DNA of 64,000 nucleotides from Trichinella spiralis (taxonomy: Eukaryota > Nematoda > Enoplea > Trichinellida > Trichinellidae), in the NCBI GenBank assembly GCA_000181795.3, contig CM012954.1, positions 4,647,077 through 4,711,076 of the forward strand. The letters run 5' to 3'. Shown one piece after another: positions 14,001-26,415 of the stretch. Each line of letters begins with the position of its first letter. The stretch's first letter is position 1. The translations under genes and the position numbers were made by a program. The notes beneath the pieces were generated by a model, which saw nothing but the letters and a program-made list of their open reading frames with translations, was not told the origin of the DNA and made no database searches.

Positions 14001-16266
14001 TAGCTCAATAAACAGCTTCAATTCACAAACATAAATCTCACATCTCCAGCATGCAAACTTATATCAAAGCACCAACAATCATACTACATGAACGTAACAA
14101 AAGATATTGAATCAAAAATTATTCCATTCCATTCCATTCCATTCTATTCTATTCATAAACAAAAATTGTACTATAATTGATCAAATTAAATATTTAGAGC
14201 AAAAAAAATTTTTTTTTCTCCAACATTCAAATAGCATTTTTGAAATAAATAAAAATCAGATGACAAGTAAAAATAAACATAAAATTGTAAAATATAAACA
14301 AATCATCCGCATACAAACAGCCATGAATATTTAAATTTTATTTAAATATATAAAATTGTCGAATGAAAAGACTAGAAAATTGCAACTTATAAGTCCTGAA
14401 ATGAGAAAGGATACTTCTGAAGAAAATGCATGCAACTGACAGACAGATTGACAGACATTGATAGACTGACTGGAATATATTCTGGTGGTTGAATGCAAAA
14501 CGGGGTGGGGAATCGATTACAGTTTTACACAATACTATTATAAATTTTCTGCGTAAATAAATCAAATCATTTCTACTTTTCAATTTCTTATGCTAATTTC
14601 GGAAATTCACCGCGCACCTCTCTAAATACTTCTACTCTAATATGTATAAGTAGAAGCAAAGAGAAAATGAAAATAAAAAAGAAGAAATGATTGCTTTCTG
14701 AATATATTATACAAATTAGAATACCTGGCTCTGGCTGGTTGGTCGGTTGTTAAGTGCGGATAAAAGAAGAATCTTTCATCAAGTTGAATGTCAAATTTTC
14801 ATATTAAGCGGAAGCATAACATTAATATTGGCTGCATCTGCCGTCCGCCCAAACATGACATGAGCAAGGAAATTGAAAATTTTGCTTGCAATATTTTGCA
14901 TCGACAACGATTGAACAACTCCTTTCCCAACAACTAATCTTGCCCTGACCGCATGTAAGTCTAATTACAGGCTAATAAATCGATCCTTAAACCAAATGTC
15001 CAAAATAGGATTTCTTTTCACCAATTGTCGAGTGGATTTGAAAGAAACAACACGATAGCATTCACAAATTATCCATCTATCTATATGATTATTTTCTTTT
15101 CCTTTTTTAAAAATGAAAAAAATTTTTTGCAATAATAAAAGAAAGGAGAAAGGTTGAAGTTTTTTTTCTATTCGTCAATTTATTTCCAGTCGATAAATTT
15201 TTCTTCTTCAATTCTTTACATTGTATCAAAAAAAAATTATCCACCATTCATTAATTAATAAGCAGTATAAAAGTGAGTGAATGAAGAAATTAAAATGAAA
15301 TAATAAGTCACTTCAATTGTTTAAAGTAACGATCAAAAAGGAAAAAATAAAATGCAATTGAAAACAAGAAGAAAAAAGCAAAGCACATATTATTATCCTT
15401 ATTATTCACAACTGAGCTATTTTTCTGTTGACGTGTCAGATAGGTTTGCAATTGTATTTCAAAACTGAAACCCATATACATACAATATCTGAACTCATTA
15501 AAAACTAAAATAAATGAATAAATGAAAATTTATCACAAAAAACAATTCATTATTTTATTATTATCGTACTCTTCACTGTCAGTTTATTACAGAAACAACA
15601 ACAAAAAAAACCGAACAAAATAAGTAAAAAATTTTTTTGTTAATAATACTTTAATCAACGATTTTATTGTTTTATAATTAATAAACTTTACAGAACTAAT
15701 TAATTGTCGGAAACTTTTTGAAATATGAAACTCTATAATAATAATAATAATAATAGACTACATGGTAAAAATAAAAATTTTCAACTAATAAATGCTTATA
15801 ACAATAAATCAATTTGAATCAATAATAATATTAATATGATTTTTTTTTCAAACAGTTCGATTAAAGTGAAATAAAACGAATATAAAGAGATTAGCATTGT
15901 TTGAAGATGAAACTTTGTTTGATGATAATCGGATGTCGAATATAAAATTTCCATCAAATTGCACTTAAAATGAGTTAATTAAATTTCCTTCTCAAACCAA
16001 GAAATGTCTACAGAGATTGCCAAGTGAATTTTATTATAAAAATTCCCCTAACTGAAACCAATTCCAAATCACCACCATCACTGTCGCCGCCGTTTAAAAA
16101 GTTCAAATTTTGCAATATCAATGATCAAATATTGTCGGAAAGATACACATAAACCACATATATTAATATTTCATAATGCATCACTTACTGAAGGGCAAAT
16201 CACTTGGGCAAAGCAGAAGCAGTGTTCTGTTCGACTAATCAAAATTTGCATACATAATTGATACTC
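11095..16266. other. Gene-poor AT-rich region
   Basis: About 5.2 kb of very AT-rich sequence upstream of the receptor gene. It holds simple repeats: (TTTA)n at about 11645-11662 and 13447-13466, an ATTCC repeat at about 14121-14155, and scattered AAT/AAC triplet runs. Open frames are short and low complexity. The segment nearest 11095 should include the receptor promoter. No gene can be supported. Confidence 0.5.
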
Positions 16267-17672
16267 TTATTTCATCAGTTTGGGCATCAGTAATATAGAA
16301 AACGCACTATCAAAGTAAACATCATCGTTTTCCAACAGCTTTAAACCAATATAATAATTGGACCAATAAGCACGCAGTAAAATTTGAACTGATAAATAAT
16401 ATTTTCGACTTTTTGCATCTTTACAGATGGCAGTGGTGCAGAAAAGTTTTTCTAATTTCACAATATTCATAGTGTTACTTTTAAATAACTTCAAGCGATA
16501 GAAATATAGAAAAAAAATTTTTTCATACTTTGTCATACCGATTTTCACCTGAATGCACAACATCATAAGGTCGATAATATCACAACAATTCAACTATATT
16601 CTCCTTCTCATTCGCCTTGCTAAGCAAAAGTCAACCAAAATTATGCAGATCGGTCATTTAGTTTACACGTTTATCATTGTTTCTTAATTTTCGAAATTTT
16701 TATGACAAAAATCGATTACAATATTTTAGTTCAACGCCGCATATAAAAACCGAATCAAAGCTTTCCCATCTCTATCTACAACACTGTTCTCATGACTTCT
16801 TCGCATGAGTTGTTTTATAATTTAAGAAATAAAGCAGAAAAAAAAACAATCATAATTTCACAATTTTCTGAGAAATTATTACAATATACAAATAAAAATA
16901 TGTCATTTTCATTGCTTTCAACTGTGTATTAGTATTTTTATCGAAAATGTATATTTGTAAAAATTCCCTTTGGGTGAGAAAAATTTCAAATTCTAACCAA
17001 TGTCTTCTACTAATAAGAGTAACAATGAGATTCGATAAGGAGATGATCTATGAACTAGAAGAAGATGAAAAATAAAGAAAAAAAAAGATTCCAATTTATT
17101 ATACCTTGTTGCTCGATGCAGAATGGCAATTCATTATTATTCTAAAGTCTATCTACAAGAAAAACGTTCATTCAGAAAAAAAGAACTCTCCTCGGGGATT
17201 CAGAATTCCAATACTGTTTGTTGTAAGCTCATGGAAAAGAAAAAGGAGAAAAAAAAACATCTTACAACTACAACATTTACCGACTATCAATACAACTTTC
17301 TTACTACAGAAAGCGGTATAATTTATTCTAATTTCACTAAATTAATTTTATTCGTTTAATAATAATAAATTTCATAATGAAATACAATTATTATTTCTGG
17401 TTTCTTTCTTTCGAATTACAAATGGATTAATATGAATACAATGAACTTTCTACATACCTGTTTAATTGTTGGCATATCAGCGATGCGTTCGTTGGTAGTA
17501 GAAAAATTGGCCACATATGTAGATGGTAGAGTATAATACAGAATAAAATGTACAAAGCTTTTTGACGAAATCAGGCAAAAACACAGCGTCACACCCAACA
17601 AAATCCACTGGCTGCTTTTGCTTCTTTGCTTGCCTGGTGGTGGTGGTGGTGGTGGCTTCACTCTTGAGCCGG
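16267..17672 (-). CDS. Unresolved multi-exon gene, possible type II membrane protein
   Basis: Not recognised. Exon-like pieces lie in order on the minus strand. The first, 17672-17458, has a proline run, then one hydrophobic segment (WILLGVTLCFCLISS) and a sequon (NFS), and ends at CAG|GTATGT. The second, 17152-17105, is 16 codons, phase 0 in and out, with a strong TTTCTTGTAG acceptor. A possible third is 17054-17011. The last runs from about 16599 or 16560 to a stop at 16267 and reads KYYLSVQILLRAYWSNYY near its middle. The phases of the third and last pieces do not match, so one exon is missing or wrong. The start codon is also unclear. A cytosolic proline-rich start plus one membrane anchor would suit a Golgi-type type II protein, but no enzyme motif is visible. 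Confidence 0.35.
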
Positions 17673-20600
17673 CTAATTAAGATCGCTCGTCACAAATGGT
17701 TAAGCCAAAATGAAGTGATCCTCGACGCTGTTGTTGTTGTTGGCCATTTTTAAAAGCAGCCGATCAATTCTTCTTCTTCCATTCAAAGCACCTAACCAAA
17801 GCAATGTGTACCATCATGAAAAAAATTGAAAACAAACATAAATACATTTTTCGTTTCAATAATTTTTTATCTATCATTTTTTTTGAAAATATTTTCGACA
17901 TTTTCCACGGTCGAAAAATCGGTTTTTTTGTTTTCTGAATCTTCCCTTTTTTCAGTAGAACAAATAATAAACAAACAAACAAGCTAATTCATTAATAAAA
18001 GTACACTCGATAAATAAACTGTGAATAATGATCGTCATTTTTGAAAATGCTGCCGCCACACACAAACAGGTGAATGCTAAATTTTTCCTGGATAATATGC
18101 TCAACATCAACAGCTCAATTCAAAATGAAAAACTTCTAAACTGTTACTTTCGAATAGAAAGCAATTAGCACAACAGCAGAAAACACGGCTAAACTAGCCA
18201 AATAATGTAATTTTTGCTCTTCATCTATTAATAAACATTTGATCATAAATGAAAATTATATATTTATATACACACACATGTATATATATGCCAATAATTA
18301 TTTACTTCTTTCAACAATCAGAACATTTTATTGTCGTAAATTTAAGAATGAAAAAAATATATGACTCCAGGAAATCGACAAGGAAAAAGTGAAACATCTT
18401 CTAAATTAAAAAAAAAGTAGAGGAATTATTACCAATTTCTCACATGAATTGTCCCATTCAAAATCATCTGTCTGTGCACAAAAAATATGAAAATTAATTT
18501 AAGTCAATATTTAATTAATATTAAAATCATCATATCAAAACAACAAATGTGATTAAAATTACAATTTTTGAACGATACATACAACTAATTGATATGTTGA
18601 AAAATATTACTTCAACATTGTCATTCTGCCATTATTCTGTGAAATGGTTAAAGGTCAGTTTAATGTTACTATCTGACTAATAATTATTATTTGAATGCGT
18701 GAGATGAATGTAAAAATAAAATTTATTACACAACTCGAATATGTGCGCAACTGAAACACTGATCATCACCGCCCATGTTAACATATTAATCTTTATTTAT
18801 TTATTTGTTGAATTTTAAATTCCACATTTCACTTTGGAATGGAAAAAAAGAAAGAAAAATTAAAAAAAAATAATTTTCGTTTATCATTAAAATTGATAAA
18901 AGTGAAATTGAAAACATTCTCATTTCAGTCCAATCAATCAAAACTAAGCCGAGTCAGGTGCAATTTAATAAAAGTCTAGCTACCACCAATTGCACACATC
19001 CATTACACATGCAAGCTATGCTGAGCATTTTATCGAGGCAAAATGTGAACCTGTTCCGAAAGCACAAACAACAAATTGCAGAAAAAAAATGTTAACAGAA
19101 AAAATCAATTGAAGCACAATTTAGAAAAAAACGATGTTCTTTTCCAGGAAAAATAATGAAATTAAAAGATGATAAAAAAAAATTCATCGCCTTAATACAT
19201 GATGCATGCGCGCATGCTATCCTTATACATGCATCCATGCATACACTTGTTGTATATGTCTATGTACACAGGTGGGTGAATGTGCAGAGAAATATTGACA
19301 AAAATTACCGAACAATTCAAAAATAGTCTTTATTATATTATATTATATTAAATTAAATTGCAATTATAAAAATAGCTATTTTCTTTCCAATTTGAAAGAT
19401 TCATCCACTGAGAACTACAATATTACGACGCAGAACCGCTAAACAGAGCCCGAACAACACCAAAATCTCCGTAGATTTTTCCAAATAATATTGAAATTAT
19501 TTTTCCATTTAATATTAAATAAATCTGGTGCATAATTTTATTGGTGAAATTTATCTTCTGCATCAATTCTATCTTTTGACCAGCAACAATAGTTTGACGT
19601 GAAATTGTCTAAATTTAGAAAAAGAATTCTAATCTATTTTCAACTTTCAAAAATTGCTTTCACCAGATCAGAAGAGCTGAGAAGAGGATAATTTTAGAAA
19701 TAAAAAAGATAAAAAGCTTAACTATGAAACAAATTTTTCAACTAACATTTACACATCCATTTGACTATTATTCTCCCCAACCCCCACCCACCCCGTCCCT
19801 CTACGCACACAGGATAGATTTATTTATCCATCCATCAATTTATATAATACAATGAATGCAATTCGGTTGATATTATATTATACAACTACAATATTGAATA
19901 AAAGAAACAACCCGCTCAATACCAAAAAAGCAATTTTAAATTAAATATAAAAATAAACAGATCATAACCGAAAATATTTCGAAAAATCGAAATAACACCT
20001 AATGTTTAAATGAATAAATCAAAAAAAAGTAAAGCAGAAACGTTGTTTTTTTTGTTCGATTTTTTTCAACTGTACAAATGAAATAAGGGAAAATAATAAT
20101 GTCATCAACAGATTTTATTTTTGCTTTACCCATTTGATTAGCAGTTTTCGTGATTGTGATTGAAAATCACTTGGTGATTTATGGATCGGCTGAAATTCAA
20201 AAATTAATTTATTCAAAAGTCAATCATTGCGCAGATGAATGAATTGAAAAAAGTTTCGATAGCAAAAGAGAATTGATAACCACTGTCAGCAATGATTAAT
20301 TCTACCGCTGTTTATCATGCATTAACTTTTCGTAAAATGCGGCAATCCCAAACGAAAAACAAACAAGAAATATTTATTTCATTTATTTATATATTGCTTC
20401 AACTTGTTCGGTTCCTTTGTTTCTAATTTTTGAAAAATTAAAGTTCTACGTTTTTAATGGGCAAACAAACAGCAACTTGGTGGTTCTACAATTAATTCAT
20501 AATACAATGTTGCAAGTACTGGATCCTGCAAAATTTTATCATTCCTATTCATCGAACAATGCCATCAAATAGAATCATTTTTAAGCAACTCAAAACTTTC

Positions 20601-21522
20601 AATAAAAAACACAATTTAAAGAGTGACCAACTGACAAAGAATAATACGTTGCTGATCAGTTTATATAAATCTACAAATATGATGCGAAATATCTAAATGA
20701 TATTTGCAACAACAAAAACAAAATGTAAAATAAAATATGTTTCAACCAAACTCAATAAGTTATTCAGTGGAAAATTAATTTGAACAAAACATACTACACA
20801 CACAAATATTTCAAAATAATTCATCAAAATATGAAAAACTATTAATTTAATTTAAATGAATTTAATAAATGAAAAATATTTTTCACAAAAAATAAGTAAA
20901 AATATCAAGTTCATTTTCATCGAATACTCATTCTAGTGAACGTCAAAATCGAACAAACAAAATAATACCTGCGTGTATTATTCGGTATGTGCAACAGTAC
21001 AAAAATTATCCGTTCAATTTCACTACTTGATAAAACTGATGATTTTTCATTTTAATCAGTTTATATTATAAACCAATAAATAATAATTTTAAATTTAATA
21101 TTTAACATCGAAAATTATATTTACAAAAATTGCCTTTTTTCAAATCACAACCACCGTTGTAATGACAAAATATCAATAGACAATTTTTTTTCCCAATTCA
21201 TTATTTCAATTTAAAAAGAACAGATAAATTATAATTCAAAATGAAGCAACTGGGGACGGGAAAAGAAAGCTTGCCTTTCTGTGATACAGTCAACGCGCAC
21301 GGTTGTGCTCTACTAATAATGGCGAAATTTTATTTTCAGTAAGCTTATTTCTACATTAAAGTGCACGCATAAAATAGAATAATTGTTTTTGTTTTGAAGA
21401 AAATAACCGTAAAATCGAAAATTTTTCATTTGCTTACAAAAATACTGTCTATGTTAGGTAGATACGTAAATTCAAATATTGAAAAAAAAATTACCTAAAC
21501 AGTGAATAAATGAGTTGAATAA
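17673..21522. other. Gene-poor AT-rich region
   Basis: About 3.9 kb with no supported exon. It includes a short palindrome-rich patch at about 19200-19250 (GCATGCGCGCATGC and repeated CATGCAT words), a TTATA repeat at about 19330-19350, and a C-rich tract at about 19778-19800. The right end holds the 3' flank of the PSMG1 gene. Confidence 0.5.
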
Positions 21523-22634
21523 TTAGAGAAAAACATTGCCACTACTAAGCGTCAAGCGTTCAAACAGTTTCTGTATTGCTTCTTTGTTGACCTGCAATAT
21601 AAAGCAAAAGATACAGTTAAATTAGTTATTCAACAACAAATATTATTAAATCATAAATACTTCAGGAAAGAGGTGGCTCATTGCGGGTAGTTTCATGATC
21701 GGTTCGAAGCATTTCACTCCGGCAACGCTCTCGTAAGACGACGCAGTATAAGCGACGAACAGTGTTGCAGGTACCATCTCCTCTTCGCACCAAATCATCA
21801 CTACGCATATCAAGTAAAATTAAACAAATTAATCCGTCGTACAACGCAATATACAGTACTGTACAATCGGCGATTGAAATCAAGTTCAAATTACCTGCTG
21901 CTGGTAGACCTGATATCAAACTTCCACGCAACGCCACACAAACAGCATCATCATTACCGGCTGTTTCAACTTGAAAACTATTTTTTAAATATCTTAAAAA
22001 ATTCGTCCCTTCTTTGGGTATTGGTTCGTTGTGATAAAATCGATACTGTTCCCAATGACGCGAAGTTAACACAACAACAGTTTTCGGTTTATCAATGAAA
22101 GGACGAAATATCTTGAAAGAAAATAAAATAAAATTATAAACAAATAGCCTGCATTATTTTTAAAAAGAAAATATAACAATGATACTTCTTTCGCTAATTC
22201 AACACTAAGTTGTTCATACGATATTTCCGGCATGCAACAAATTACAGTTTTTTTCGCTCCTTTTAAAGTGTAAAATTGAACCACTGAACAAGGTCTATCG
22301 CCGCCGAATATCGGATCGCTTTGAAAATTTCGAAAAACTTCGAGTAAAATTGGTTTCGAGTCACTGCCTACACCAGATGCATATGTCCGAATAAATTCTA
22401 CATTTGAATATCAAAGGAACATTATTAATTCAGAAAAAAAATTATAAAAATACACTTCCACTTACCGGAAGCATTTACACCGAAGGCTACAACCAACAAC
22501 TGCACGTTGGTCTCTTGATACGCATCGACAGACCACCGAAAATGGTAAGCAAAAGGCACTTGTTCAGAATAGTCGGCTTGCATATCAACAGCACAGCTGA
22601 ACGGTTCAATCGCGTCATAAAAAGCTTCTGTCAT
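21523..22634 (-). CDS. PSMG1: Proteasome assembly chaperone 1-like
   Basis: Five exons (22634-22466, 22397-22186, 22111-21895, 21800-21661, 21591-21523) close in frame to about 268 residues; human PSMG1 is about 288. Recognition rests on the strand-loop pattern TVVVLTSRHWEQY, FLRYLKNS, and above all GLPAAVMIWCEEEMVPATLF followed by VAYT. These align with the family's LTCRH, FLRAL and LPAAV....W.IPAIL.L.YT segments. PSMG1 pairs with PSMG2 to build the alpha ring of the 20S proteasome in the cytosol. The N-terminal third is poorly conserved. The first ATG in frame is at 22634, and the upstream codon at 22640 is not ATG. The gene lies 276 bp downstream of the LCLAT1 stop on the same strand, so the two may be co-transcribed. 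Confidence 0.82.
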
Positions 22635-22910
22635 TGTCAAAATGGGAAATCAGCTAACAATGGACAAAACTGCTAAAATTGCATAATTATAACAACAATT
22701 ATACAAAAGAACAAAATAAAATCAAGAACAAATTTTCAAAGAAAGTAGCAAACAATGATCACGTTACACAACGCAGAATATCAAAACAAATGGACGACAA
22801 ACAAAAGCGGTTAATTGTATATTTATTTATTCATTTCTTGTACAAGTTTGCTTGATGTATGAGCATAAATTATTGGATGAATATTTTTGGAAAAAATTTT
22901 ACACAACAAT

Positions 22911-24845
22911 TTACTTCAACTGCGAGCGGTTCAACCAAACTTTGGATTGTAACTTCTCAACGCCGTTGCAAGTATATTCAATAAATGTGAACATCCCTAC
23001 TGCAAAAGTGAAATACAACAGCGTTATGACTGTTTGAGTATACAAAAAGTAAACCACTAAAAATAAAGTGCAAAGCCAAAAAACCATCACGGCGTACAAT
23101 AGGCAACATTTGTCCATAGTCAAATTGTAAAGCATACAACCTGGAAAAGTGTTGTTGCACAGATTCGCTTTTCGGTTGGGTGAAAAATATTCCATCAGAC
23201 GTTGTTCTTTTTCTTCCCACAATCGATAGACCCATTTGATCATGGATTGCTGATCCCGTGGAAAGCAAGGCTCCTGGACATCGTAGCGTTTGATGTGATA
23301 ATGGATCTCTTCGGGCGAGTTGCCTTTCACGAAGTCGGTCTCGGATTCGGCCAAATTGTCCGGATATGCCACGGTAACGTCGTAAATGGTGTCCAACGCA
23401 CCCCCTTGGAAGAGAAACACACAAACACGTCAACATTCCAACAAACAATGGAATAAAAGCATAAAAAAACAACAAACTTTCACAGAGCTCTGAAATGAGA
23501 TAAACAACGCCCGTTGTACGTGGTTGCAACACATGTTCGAGGGGTTGCATTCCATTGGAAATTGCAAAGTTGTCACTTTTTGCTTTTGTCTCCATGCAGA
23601 AGTTTGTTCCTTCGGGAAAAATTAACAACTGAAACAAAAGTAAAATTTCAAAAGAAAAAAAAAGAGAAAATTTCAACATTCACAATAACTCAAAAAAAAA
23701 CTTGATAAATTTCCCACAGTGCATTAACATTCAATTCGTTCGTTGATTAAAAGAAACATTTTAAGCTTAGCAAGCAAGAAAAAGGGAAGCAAAATTTTTT
23801 TTTCATGAAAATTATAAATTAATAAATTGAAACGCTTTCAATTCTTATCGAATATAAATTTGAAAATGTCGCATTTTCTAGACTGACCTGGAAAGGCAAG
23901 TCTATCGAAGACCAATAATCGACGTTTTCTTTCAATGTTATTCGATCTATTTCCCAAGCACGTTGCAAGAAAATAAAGTTTTTACACTGCATGGACCAAC
24001 CTGAAATCAATGAACAAAAAGCATGCAAGCACAGTAAAGTATATTATGAAGCAAATACGCAAGCAGCAGCAGAAGCTAAATTAAGCATATATTTGCAATT
24101 TATTAAATTTAACAACAGTAACTGCTTTTTATTTCAACATTTTAACAAAATACCTGCTCCTGGAATGGATTTCAATTCCGATTTTAAAATAATCTTGCCA
24201 GAAATGAGCAACTTCGGATCAATGGAATAAAGTGCCAACCAAAAGTACATCCAATCCAATCTCGTCCGGTGATTCATCAATATCACCGCACGATCGGATG
24301 ATTTTATACCATCTCCAGTAATTCTGACCCGCAATTTCACTAACAGCACCATCATTGCCTGAACAGCAACAAAAATACACATAATTCTTCTTTCATTTAA
24401 AAAATTCAACAACAATAAAATTAGTATGAATCAATAAACTGAAATTTATTTAAAATATTGACCATGCAATAAAATGAAATTTAATTAAAAACAATAAATA
24501 ACAAATCAACAATATCAATATTACCACTTGTACAATTAACAATAAAATATTTATAATTATTATGCTAAATATTCTAAAATAATAATAACAATAAAATTAC
24601 TTTTTCAATATTTCAACAAAGTAATTTACACATTTTAACAAAAATGCATTTTTAAAAATATGAAAAAATTTAAAAATTACTACGGCAAACATCAGCCAAA
24701 CTGCAACAATGCGGTCGATCAAGAATCGCCATTTCTTATGATTAACAAACAAGCATGGCAATAATGGAAACAAAAATAATAAACTACCAAAAAATGCTGT
24801 TAAAAGCAAAATCAGCGAAAACAACAAGTTTCTAATGGAGAGCAT
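22911..24845 (-). CDS. LCLAT1: Lysocardiolipin/lysophosphatidylinositol acyltransferase
   Basis: Five exons (24845-24684, 24358-24154, 24000-23888, 23628-23478, 23404-22911) join in frame to about 374 residues. It belongs to the LPLAT/AGPAT family. Catalytic motif I is NHRTRLDW (H84, D89, an H-x4-D). Motif III is FPEGT at residues 164-168. The stretches FFGSLLFLFPLLPCLFVN, QPRTTG, DVTVAYPDNL and RLWEEKEQRL are typical of LCLAT1 rather than of other AGPATs. Two hydrophobic helices follow near the C-terminus. Such enzymes add acyl chains to lysophospholipids, mainly PI and cardiolipin, at ER or mitochondria-associated membranes; nematodes have several (acl-8/9/10). The ATG at 24845 is the first real ATG in the open frame. 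PSMG1 follows closely downstream. Confidence 0.93.
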
Positions 24846-26415
24846 TAAAAAAGAATATGCAATTTGCAGGTTCAAAAGCTTCTTATCATTGCATCACTTC
24901 AAAATACATTTCTCAGACAACGCAAAGATATAATTAACAATTAACAAACATGTACCGTGCTTATTTTGATAATCAGGTAGACATGCAAGAAATTTTTCAA
25001 ACTGCAAAACATATTTCGACATTTGTTGCAATTTTCAACAGCTGTACTTCACTGCTTAACGAGTGGTTGGTTCTCAAATATTCTTTAATTCTACTTTCAA
25101 ATTAAAATCAATAAACTTTAAATATATGCCCATTTGTGAAAGCAAGCGCGTTCTATAAATTAATTTACATAAAATAAATATGAATTTCACTTCACTAACT
25201 TGCATTGCACTGTAAAAACCGGACAAACCGCAGTAACTGTTTTATGTATGGCTGTAGTAAAATGCCCCCGCTTCTTGTGTTGAACTTTTCAATTTTTTGA
25301 CATTTGTTAAATCGAAGGTCCACTATCGAATAATTGATATGCAGTGCATAAAAGAATGCGATTAAACAAACATCAAGCATTAGAATCTTATATGCACATT
25401 TAGAAAATTTTCAAAGAAAAGTATAACTAGTAGTACTCTACAGTGCTAAATTTTTCAAAATTGTTTCAGATGATTCATTAACATTCACATCTTTAAAGAA
25501 AGAAAATCTTTGTTATACTATATACATACACATATACGTATATATGTACTATGTTAAATAGATAGTTAAATAAAGAGGGTCAAATGAACAATGACCTGAA
25601 CAATCAATTATGAGAACAGCTGCTTCAGCTTAATGAACTTTACAATCAGGATAACCGAGCAAAAGCTATTTCCCCATTGTTACTCACCTTTCTCAGCAGT
25701 TGGCAGATACCAATTCTCGACTGACAGGGCAAATCGTTGCATCACTTGACCTGATTGATCACCACTGTCATTCATTGAACTATTATCCACATCGACATAC
25801 TAGAGATATTAATCATCACAACTGCACATCAATCTGTTAAATTACTTCACCACATTCGGCTATCGTCTGACCCGATTCCGTTTATAATAAAATCGATCAA
25901 CTATCCAACCAATCAACCAACAGTACATCTACGATTCATAGAGAAATAAAATTATAAAATGTTTCTCAACTAAACACTTCAGATGACTTGAATTAAAATA
26001 AAATTCGCACCAGATGAACAATTATTTTTAAATTCTACAATTGCTACACGCAAAATAAACGTCTGCCATTGTTTACAATGTGATTCACACGTACCGTACC
26101 GTACTGTATGATTAAATAACGCAGGTAGAAATGTTTACAGATATGCTGAAGTAAAAATAACAAATATACGCACAGAACACAGCTTGTGAAATTCATATAT
26201 TATTATTATTTATTACAAAGAATAATCATCTACGATTCTGTAATGATTAGCTTCACTTGAATAAAACAACTTCAAGAAAGAAAATAATGAATAATAATAA
26301 TAACAAACACACATTAGGATAAATGAAAAAGCAATATGTAACAATTAGCTGATAATAGTATATAAATGCAGCAGAATATTCATTATTCATTCAGCTTAAT
26401 TTCATTTAACCATAA
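24846..26415. other. Spacer between LCLAT1 and galectin genes
   Basis: AT-rich spacer. Apart from the orphan exon at 25688-25799, I see only short chance frames and small simple repeats (TATACATATA words near 25520-25545, TATTATTATT near 26197). The right end holds the galectin 3' UTR. Confidence 0.45.
25688..25799 (-). CDS. Orphan coding exon, gene unknown
   Basis: A 112-nt open segment flanked by a CTCTAG acceptor and a perfect G|GTGAGT donor, phase 0 in and phase 1 out. It reads 37 codons, including GDQSGQVMQRFALSVENW and YLPTAEK. The codons look coding and the flanking splice sites are good. It lies between the stop of the galectin gene (26416) and the start of LCLAT1 (24845) on the same strand. 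I cannot attach it to either gene in frame. It could be an alternative 3' exon of the galectin, part of a small separate gene, or a 5' leader exon read by chance. Confidence 0.35.

Noticed and set aside
21662-22072. 136-codon minus-strand open frame as a gene of its own
   Set aside because: It reads through the third PSMG1 intron (21894-21801). Splicing gives the family-conserved GLPAAVMIWC junction instead.
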